This document shows positions 56,466 through 64,000 of a DNA stretch of 64,000 nucleotides, in pieces. This DNA is from Alternaria dauci. Lineage: Eukaryota; Ascomycota; Dothideomycetes; Pleosporales; Pleosporaceae. The stretch covers positions 434,001 through 498,000 of the forward strand of contig NC_091273.1 in the NCBI RefSeq assembly GCF_042100115.1, read 5' to 3'. The notes beneath the pieces are model-generated. The model was not told the origin of the DNA. It saw only the letters and a program-made list of their open reading frames with translations, and ran no database searches. Both the position numbers and the translations under genes were made by a program. Each line of letters begins with the position of its first letter. The stretch's first letter is position 1.

Positions 56466-58364
56466 TCTTGGTGGCGGAGTATTCGGCTGCATTGATAATG
56501 CACATGTCTAGAGAGATGTGAATACTGAAGTTGGACTTTTGAGCGATTTTGCGTTGTTGTCGTGTCAAGAAGCGCAAGCGAGCTGCAGCAGTATGCGACG
56601 TTGGGGCGTAGCAGACGCTAGTCGTTTCGACCTAGAGCTCAGACAGGCGTGCATGGTTCGTTGCGATGATAAAAAGAAAGACGAAGTAGTTGTTCGTAGG
56701 GGATGCCTGTGTTGTATGTACACTACTGGGTAGTTGGCGTTTCAGATAGATGACGGGATGCGATATCTCGACCAAAGCTTACTTTGACTTCATGTGTTTG
56801 GCACAGCGTAATATGAAGCACTGTTATTTCTTAGCTCTTAGTGGCGGTAAAGCTGGAACTGCCGGCTGGACCATGTTGTGCGAGTTGCTTGCCATGATCA
56901 GGGATGCTTGAGATTGATTATAACACATTGCCAGCCTGTTGCCAATTAGTTCAGTTGTCGACGAATTAGAAGCGTGAACCACAAATGACGCTTCGCGACT
57001 TCCAAAGTCGTGGATAGTCGTTGTTGTTGCTGCAATGATGCTTATCGCAGCTAAACCCAGTTTGGAATATAGGCAGCATAAAAACAACAACGTGAGGACT
57101 GTCGGGATAGTCGTTCGTTGGACGGCCAGCGTTGGAAAGTGGGCCAAAGCCAAAGGCCGCATCTCAACAGTGTGATGGACTTGTACGCGCAGTCGGCACA
57201 CGAGAATGGCATGAGACACGTTCACCGGGTAAAACTCAATGATGATGTCAGCAGAAGTTATGGCAAGAAAGTTGCATTGTCGTTGGGTGCAGGTGTTGGC
57301 ATTGTGTTTGCAGTGATTTGCAGGGGATGAAACCTGGACGGGATCGACGTGACGCTAAATTTAGTCTGCCGGCTGCGCCACTGCCCTAAGGCAAGGACAT
57401 TGAGTTATACAGCCGATGCGCTCAACAAAAGACGGGCGGCGGCCTGCCTGACGAAGGTGATTTGCAGCGATTGCTACGAGGAGTTTGTCGCGATGCAATG
57501 CTGGACATGGTGCATCCTAATATCGCAATCAAGATGAGAGCAATCCGTCCAATAGCGCTAGGGGCGCGGCAGGTGTGGCACTGTCCGTATTCCGCAGTTG
57601 TTAAAAGTGTATCTGCGGGCCAATCACAGGCGCGCTTGCTCCTTCGGCATCACGATTAAGCGTGAGAGGTTGCCCTGCTCTCCTTTACACACCAGTCGTC
57701 GTGGCATGACGATGACGTTGCGGATATGCCTGCGATAGCAGGCATGCTAATGCAATGGGTGTCGCCCTGCTCGCCCATGGGCAGCATCGTCAGCGTCGCG
57801 GCCGCGTCGACGAAAACTGGCCTTCCCGCACCTTCTCTGTGGCCAACCGTCGAGTCGAAACGGAAGGAGCGTGCAGTGCACCGGTATACGAAGCTAGCGC
57901 CTTGTCGCGCTTTCTGTGGCCTGTCTTTCCTCTTCCGCTGCACTCCACCGTAAACATTCATTCGCCTCAGGAGTTTGACTACCAGCGCTGCGGGTCACTC
58001 TCCAGCGTTGCAACTACACCCGCCTTCGATTCCTACACTCGCTATACCAGGCCTTTTTTTAATTCCCCTCTTGTCCATGCACCGCCGCTGCTGATCACCC
58101 GGGCCCGTCGCCCCTGCCAACTCAGCGTCGTAGCTTCCTCTGACACCTGTTTCACTCGCTGCAGGCTTATCCTCGCTCGCTGTAGTCGTACTCCTCAGCT
58201 GTGCCCCGACGAATCCCACACCAGCGCAATCCCACCAACACCCGCCCACCACACTTCCGAGCCGCACACGACCCCCTTCACGCCCACCCACGACATCTCA
58301 CCCATCCACGACGACCGCGTTGAGAGGCAGACGGGACGGTGAACATGAAGAGGAGGACGTCATA
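56466..58364. other. Intergenic, 1.9 kb
   Basis: The last 450 bp or so before 58365 are a C/T- and CCACC-rich leader, fitting a long 5' UTR of the channel gene. A minus-strand frame at 56824-57225 (133 aa) has a hydrophobic segment (VLTLLFLCCLYSKLGLAAISII) and mixed composition, so it may be real, but with no family match I leave it uncalled. Confidence 0.4.
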
Positions 58365-61300
58365 ATGGCCGTTACCACCTCGCGCGATGACGCGCTACGG
58401 CTACCTGGCAATACGCAGCCCGACATGCCCTGCCTACAACCCACACAGGCGCCCCCACGATCGAGACGGAAACAATCCACGCTGCCGACATCAAGCGCAT
58501 TTGTGTCCCTTTTCCTCGTCCTGGCCATTGCCTCCTTCCTCCCGCTCGCGAGCGCCGTATTCGTAAACTTCCAAGACTGCCTGACCCAGGTCTACCTGGC
58601 CGATGGAAAGCAGACACCCTTCCTACGCTTCACCCCCGAATACGTCTGGGCTGACTTCAGTCCCGACCACTTGTTGAATGTCACCGTCTACGGCAATGTC
58701 TCCGGCCAAGCCCAGAATGGCGCCTACCCACCGCTGGACGATGACAACTGGAAGGACCCGAACAAGACTTTTGGCAAGATTGTGAACCTTGCGCCCAACC
58801 ACAGGCACTACACGACTTTGTTCTGGAGCAACAGGGTTCTGTCGTACTCGGCATACACGGCTCCCCCCACCGCCTTCTGTGACTCCGTCCTCAACACAAG
58901 CTGCCCGGTCGCCCCCGCCTTTGGTGGCAACTTGAGCGAGTTCTGGACCATGCCTGCCGTCAGTGTTGCACACCAGTTTGACAGCTCGTACGCCTTCTCA
59001 ACATGGGCCTCGACACTGCGCATCGTCTCCGGTGACGACAACGCCCAGGCTCTCGGCTGCGTATCTGCGAACATCACCCCTGATCTCGGCAAGACACTCA
59101 CGGATGCCTTGTGCTACTTCCCGGCTGCAATACTCGCGCTCGTGGCTATTGCAACCGTCTTTGCCGCCACGTGCAGCCCCTGGGGAACCTCGAACATATT
59201 CCGCTGGACCAGCAACTACGGTCGCGACGAGGACCTGCTGCGCTTGGTCACGCCGGGGTTCGGAGATTGTCTCCAGTACATTCAGTTCGTCGTCCTGGCT
59301 GGCAGTCTCAGTTTGAATTACCCTGGCTACTTTCAGCCCGCCATTAGCCAGGCCAGCTGGTCAATCCTGTTGTGGAACCAAAGCTTCGTTAGTGGAGAAA
59401 GCGGATCTCAGAGTCTGGTTGACGGCATCTACTTCGCCAACGGCACCTACGGTCTGACTCGGCTTGGGCAGTATGTCGGTATGGCCAAGGACCGTGACAT
59501 ATGGGCATGCATGGCCATCTTCCTGCTAGTCCTCATCGCCTGTGTTATAGTGCTTACCCAGCTCGGTTTCTTCATACGTTGGCTCTATCGCTGGCTTACT
59601 CAAAAACAGGACGGTGACTTGACTGGAAAGAACTTTGCCTTCACTGCTGGCAACATCATCCGTGTTGTATTCAACTATTTTCTGCTTCCCATCATAGCAC
59701 TATCCTTGTTCCAGCTCGTGGTTGGCCCACGCTCGCCGGCTACCGTCCTCTCTACAGCAGTCGTTATGCTGCTCGTTGTTGCTGGAGTAGCCACCTGGAT
59801 CTTTTGGTTCATCTTCACCACCCGCCCTCGCGCCCACTTGTTCGACGATCTTCCCACCGTCCTGACCTACGGACCCCTCTACAACACGTATTCTGATGAT
59901 GCGGCGCCGTTTTCTTTCATCCCCGTCTTGCTCACCATCATCCGTGGTATTGCCATCGGTGCTATCCAGCCGTCTGGTATTGCCCAAATCATCATACTTG
60001 CTATCTGCGAAGTAATCCTAATTCTCACTTTACACGCCTTCCGCCCTTTCCAGTCCAACACTTCGATGAACGCCTACCATACTTTCTTCTCGACCGTGCG
60101 ACTCATTTGCGTCCTTCTCTCGGTGGCGTTTGTGCCATCTCTCGATGTTGAAGAAGCAGCAAAAGGGTGGATTGGGTACATCATCTTATTACTCCACGCC
60201 ATCGTCTTGATTTTTGGCTTTTTTCTAAATGCTCTTCAGACAATCATCGAGGTCTCGGCTCGGCTCACGGGTGCGGGTGCTGACACGCGAGGTGGTCTTA
60301 CCAAGGTCTTTGGAAAGCGACAATTATCGAAACGTAACGGCCGTCGAACGACTCGAGGCAGCCTCAACTCCAATGCCGCTATGCTATCACACGATGAGAA
60401 CAAGAACATACAACTCATGAACAGTCGGTCGCGGAGTCTGTCTGCCAGTTCAGCTGTCCTTCTGAACGGACCATATGATCGGGATAGTCAACGCGCGAGT
60501 GTTGGATTTGACGGCTTCAGCCAGGGCGACTACGGAAATGTCAGCCCGACTCCAGGATCAGGCGCAGTACCTTTCACATTCTTGGGTGGATCATCGGGCC
60601 AGAGCTCTCGTCGACCAACTATGGGCACTATGGACGCTGCGGATCCTTATTATCGACCCCCACGCCCTCGTAAACATACTATGGACTCCATAACCGCTGC
60701 TGCTCCCGGCAAGGAGCCTCCTGGCAGTGCAGACATTGTGGATGCACCATACTCTGACAATTTGGACATGGAAGCTCTCAAGGCTGCTGAAGGCCCGTCT
60801 CGTAGCTCTGGAACACCTGCCCCAGCCTATCTGCGGCTGAACCGCGACGATTCTGATTCCAATCTTGACAGACGGAACAATAACACTACTGATTATTCTG
60901 TACGTGAGTCGGACTTTTACTACGGACTCCGCGGCCCTGCCCTGTCTTCGCAACCCACGCGAAAGTTGAAGACTGGACCGGCAGATCCCATGAGTCCTGT
61001 ATCGTCGGCCACTGGCTGGTTCAAGAGCTTGAACTTGCTGGGTGGGCGCAAGAAGGAAAAGAGCAAGGGTTTCGAGGTTGTCAGGAGTACGCGCATGCCA
61101 CCACAGATGATGGCGGTTGAAGAAGACGTCGAATCACCGGAGGTCGTGCAGGAGCCATATCGTGACAGTCCAGAGTCGCCCTCGCGAGCTCGAAACGTAT
61201 CTCGAGGATCTGCTGTGGCGACAGCGGCCGGCTTGACGGGCGAAAGACGAGACTCTAGCAGCGATAGTGACTCGGATACGAGCGAGGACGAACAAGATTA

Positions 61301-61886
61301 CGAGCCCGTGGACCGTGTCTCACCCATTGCACCGGCCCTGGAGCCTATCGAGAGCTTTGGCGGAATCGAGCTGCCCAGTAGGATTGGGTCGCGTGCCTCA
61401 CGCGTTACACAAGCAACGGGACCCCCGAGTCGTGTACCGTCAATACCACGAAAAAACTCGCGACGTACAAAGTCGACGGAGGCAGCTTATCTTCCAGACA
61501 GGTTATCTACAGTCATGGACGTAGCAACGTCGGAAAGCCCAATGAGCCAAAGACAAAGTCGGCACCTGCAACCCGGCGGACCTGGAGGACTGCCTATCCG
61601 GCTACCTTTTGGATCTAGCGAGCCTTCACCGGAGCGCTCGCCGGGGCATTCGGCAGCGTCGAGTACTTACCGCAATGACGGCACGAGTGAATTCCATGTG
61701 CCAACACCGGTTGGCGGAACATCGGAGCGACCTCTGAGCACTGGATTTGTGCAACATCATGTGACAAAGGACAGTGTGGAGCGGAACGTGTACGACGCGG
61801 GAAGCCATCTCGAGGCCTCGGCAGAGATTGTGGACCGGAGCCGCAGTGGCAGCACACAACACAGCGGACGCAGCTACAAGAGGTGA
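58365..61886 (+). CDS. TRP-like channel / flavin carrier (FLC) family protein
   Basis: Intronless frame of 1173 aa from the ATG at 58365. A hydrophobic segment at about 45-65 (FVSLFLVLAIASFLPLASA) acts as signal or anchor; no nearer ATG removes the 44 residues in front. An extracellular ML-like domain with NxS/T sequons and cysteines follows (about 66-250: NFQDCL, FCDSVLNTSC). The TRP-like domain then has eight or nine membrane segments (about 255-640), including LLTIIRGIAIGAIQ. The last 530 residues are a cytosolic Ser/Pro/Arg-rich tail. Yeast Flc1-3 and fission yeast Pkd2/Trp663-type proteins are the named relatives, linked to calcium, cell-wall stress and FAD transport into the ER. Which of these roles applies is not shown. 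Confidence 0.93.
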   Translation: MAVTTSRDDALRLPGNTQPDMPCLQPTQAPPRSRRKQSTLPTSSAFVSLFLVLAIASFLPLASAVFVNFQDCLTQVYLADGKQTPFLRFTPEYVWADFSPDHLLNVTVYGNVSGQAQNGAYPPLDDDNWKDPNKTFGKIVNLAPNHRHYTTLFWSNRVLSYSAYTAPPTAFCDSVLNTSCPVAPAFGGNLSEFWTMPAVSVAHQFDSSYAFSTWASTLRIVSGDDNAQALGCVSANITPDLGKTLTDALCYFPAAILALVAIATVFAATCSPWGTSNIFRWTSNYGRDEDLLRLVTPGFGDCLQYIQFVVLAGSLSLNYPGYFQPAISQASWSILLWNQSFVSGESGSQSLVDGIYFANGTYGLTRLGQYVGMAKDRDIWACMAIFLLVLIACVIVLTQLGFFIRWLYRWLTQKQDGDLTGKNFAFTAGNIIRVVFNYFLLPIIALSLFQLVVGPRSPATVLSTAVVMLLVVAGVATWIFWFIFTTRPRAHLFDDLPTVLTYGPLYNTYSDDAAPFSFIPVLLTIIRGIAIGAIQPSGIAQIIILAICEVILILTLHAFRPFQSNTSMNAYHTFFSTVRLICVLLSVAFVPSLDVEEAAKGWIGYIILLLHAIVLIFGFFLNALQTIIEVSARLTGAGADTRGGLTKVFGKRQLSKRNGRRTTRGSLNSNAAMLSHDENKNIQLMNSRSRSLSASSAVLLNGPYDRDSQRASVGFDGFSQGDYGNVSPTPGSGAVPFTFLGGSSGQSSRRPTMGTMDAADPYYRPPRPRKHTMDSITAAAPGKEPPGSADIVDAPYSDNLDMEALKAAEGPSRSSGTPAPAYLRLNRDDSDSNLDRRNNNTTDYSVRESDFYYGLRGPALSSQPTRKLKTGPADPMSPVSSATGWFKSLNLLGGRKKEKSKGFEVVRSTRMPPQMMAVEEDVESPEVVQEPYRDSPESPSRARNVSRGSAVATAAGLTGERRDSSSDSDSDTSEDEQDYEPVDRVSPIAPALEPIESFGGIELPSRIGSRASRVTQATGPPSRVPSIPRKNSRRTKSTEAAYLPDRLSTVMDVATSESPMSQRQSRHLQPGGPGGLPIRLPFGSSEPSPERSPGHSAASSTYRNDGTSEFHVPTPVGGTSERPLSTGFVQHHVTKDSVERNVYDAGSHLEASAEIVDRSRSGSTQHSGRSYKR

Positions 61887-62816
61887 AGTCATTTCATTTG
61901 AATGCTTCTGGCACATTATTTTGAGACGAATATGTCGCATTTGTAATCTCGATTTTGGCGCGCGACGCGCATTTACGAGTCTCATTACTGTAGAGTTGTT
62001 CAAAAGCGATTTTGAAGGCGTTTCTCTGAACATGTGAGCGATTGGCTCTATAGGGCGTAGAAATGGGCACTATATACTTTACTGGGTTTTTACATACAAG
62101 TGAGGAGGAAGGATGCTGGGAATAGCAGCACGTACAATAGTAATTGCAGTCGATTTGAGACTAGGTGTGCAAGTGTACGCATTGCTTTTGGACACGTGAA
62201 GAGGGTCGGCGATTCGTTGTTCCAGGACGAGGCTAGGACAGGCGTGGCGGCGCAGTTGGTCGCGTGAAGGGGCTAAGATAACGGCGATATAACGCCTCAG
62301 GCATACTCGCACAACGAAGCTCAACCAAGGCCCCGAAGCTAGCCATTTGTTTTGTTTAGGGTGTGCGACGTCTCGCGTGACCTGTTCTCTCTGGTCAGGC
62401 TCTGTTTCTCGACAACAGCCTGGACCTTGTCTACTTAATCACGAGCGGCGCAGCGAGTGGTTGCCGTTCCCCTCGCCGAGCCGACGCGCGCAGGACCCAC
62501 CCACCTCCGGCCTCTACACCGCAACCCAAAGGCGCGCTCCCGGTAGGTGAGTGAAGGATATTTGGGCGTGTGGCCACGTGCTGATTGGAAGAAGCAGCAC
62601 GGCTCAGAGAGTATTACTAAAATCGGAACGAGCGTTGTTAGCAGGACCAAGTGGCGGCATGTTGCCGTGAGCCGGCCGACCTTCTCTACGAAGACCACCC
62701 CTCCCGTTCACGTTGCCTAAGCAGAGGGTCACTTGCCTCTGAAACTGGCCCAGCCGACACAGGTCCAACCGTCCACCGCCTTTGGTCGCGTCGATCCGCC
62801 CTATAAAACGTCCCAG
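61887..62816. other. Intergenic, 930 bp
   Basis: 3' flank of the channel gene and promoter of the FYVE gene. No gene seen. Confidence 0.5.
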
Positions 62817-64000
62817 ATGCCTCCAAACGCCCACCAACGCCCGAGCGGTCCTTTCACCCACAACTCGCACGCATACGGCGGTCAGTATGACGGCGCGAGC
62901 AGCAGTGTAGACGGACCCCGCGAGGCTGTCATAGGAAGCAACTCTAGACACCATTCACAGGGCGTCGTTGCGTCTCATTTCCTGGCCCAGGACCGTGAAA
63001 CGTGGATCGACTTCCTGAGAGACGGTACCGAGGCCACTGTCAACCCACAACAACCACGCTCTGCAAATACCTCCCCCGCTGCCGCCTCCGAAGCCCGCTC
63101 AAACCCTTCTTCCTCACGATACACTCTCCCAAATCGCTCCTCACAGCGTACCGAGTCGTCGTCGTCCCGCAGCTCCGACCGCAAGCGGCGCCTCACAGCC
63201 GCTGACTCGCCTCTGAGACGCCCATCGAGCATACGCATGCACTCTGAGAACGCTGGGGACTCGAATTCCGATCCGATCGTCTTGGACTCGTCGCCTGCTT
63301 CGAACAGACCACTTCCGCCCACTCCAACCATGGGTGTTGCATCACAAGCGTTTATGGGCACGATAAGGAGGCAGAGCGATATCGCACTGCCTCCTTGGCA
63401 GCCGGACAGCGAAGTCTCGCAGTGTCCGGTGTGCAACAGACCCTTTACATTCATACTGCGGAGGCATCACTGCAGGTACGTATCAAGAAGAAGTTTCCAT
63501 GTCCTCGGTGACGTCGGGCATAAGATGCTTCCGTCCCAAGTGCTTCGGCTTCATCCGAGAATACGGCTACGTCGCCACGCAAACCGCCTGCTAACTACCA
63601 AAACAGGAAATGTGGAAGAGTAGTATGCGCTGCCTGCTCGCCGCACCGCATCACCATCCCCCGCCAGTTTATCGTGCACCCGCCGTCTGAAAGCACGCCA
63701 AATTTCGTCGACCTGACGGGAGATGACGAGAACGCAATGTCGCCATTCGGCCCGTTCCGCAACCCAGCGCTAGGCGGAGGCGAAGAAGTCCGCGTTTGCA
63801 ACCCATGTGTCCCTGACCCAAACTTTGGTCCACCGCCCCGATACGATTCACTCGGTCACGGCTCGCGCCCTTTCCCGCCTCGACCGACACAGGTGCCGTC
63901 TGCGCCGCCGCCGCATCCTCGTGCACATAGGAGTAACTCGAGTGCACATGATGCGAGTCGCTTTACGAGTCAGGGACAGATGCATGGGGCACGTGATTCC
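62817..64000 (+). CDS. FYVE-type zinc finger protein, N-terminal part
   Basis: Partial gene off the right edge. Exon 1 is 62817-63475, intron 63476-63606 (131 bp, branch CTAACTACC), then exon 2 runs past 64000. The first 200 residues are disordered and Ser/Arg/Pro-rich. The finger starts at CPVCNRPF (about 204), continues RRHHCRKCGRVVCAACSPHR across the splice, and ends with VCNPC. The RRHHCR core is the PI3P-binding signature of FYVE domains, so the protein should sit on endosomes or vacuoles. Related fungal proteins carry a RING finger further on, but that part is outside the window. Confidence 0.88.

Noticed and set aside
57755..58342. 195-codon plus-strand frame before the channel gene
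   Set aside because: Composition is Arg/Pro/Thr-rich like a translated C-rich 5' UTR; no motif, and it begins at an in-frame ATG without supporting context.
62801..62810. CTATAAAACG as TATA box of the FYVE gene
   Set aside because: It lies only about 15 bp before the chosen ATG, too close for a normal transcription start.

Overview
The window is from a filamentous ascomycete, most likely a dothideomycete and probably Pleosporales. Genes carry short introns (about 48-130 bp) with GTAHGT-type donors, CTAAC-like branch points and YAG acceptors. The families are typical of these fungi (FLC/TRP-like channel, DUF3328/UstYa proteins, DUF4360, a bZIP-ankyrin 'bANK' regulator). The genus cannot be told from this sequence. 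I see no tRNA, rRNA, transposon or CRISPR array. The genes at both ends run off the window.

Layout. 1-33 kb is mostly conserved or accessory metabolism: a partial membrane protein; an acidic coiled-coil protein; an SDR next to a Baeyer-Villiger-type monooxygenase; an SRPBCC-like small protein; two secreted proteins (one an intradiol dioxygenase); a coiled-coil protein; a mitochondrial Bax-inhibitor/GHITM protein; an MDR oxidoreductase; a kinesin-8; a secreted DUF4360 protein; MsrA; a GFA/CENP-V-fold protein; an amidase; a MARVEL protein. 56-64 kb returns to housekeeping-type genes: a TRP-like FLC channel and a FYVE-finger protein.

The striking part is about 33.7-56.5 kb. At 43.2-43.8 kb lies a spliced gene for a 183-residue secreted precursor: a signal peptide, a short propeptide ending in KR, then eleven near-identical repeats built on KKINAVDVEKR, separated by Kex2-type KR sites. 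Around it sit four DUF3328/UstYa-like membrane proteins, each with two HxxHC motifs, plus a DOMON-cytochrome b561 redox protein, an MFS transporter and a bANK regulator (basic region without a clear zipper, plus ankyrin repeats, as in TOXE). This is the architecture of a fungal ribosomal peptide (dikaritin/UstYa-type RiPP, or Kex2-processed 'KEP') cluster. The repeat is unusual: ten of eleven units have no aromatic residue. Proposed flow: Kex2 cuts the precursor in the secretory pathway, UstYa-like proteins oxidise or cyclise the peptide (perhaps with b561 moving electrons), the MFS exports it or a partner, and the bANK protein switches the locus on. That flow is inference.

A NACHT-ankyrin-CorA-like fusion protein and an Fmp42-like MFS lie between the outlying UstYa-like gene and the precursor; their link to the cluster is unknown. 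Exon boundaries were read by eye from splice consensus, reading frame and family conservation, and have not been checked against transcripts.
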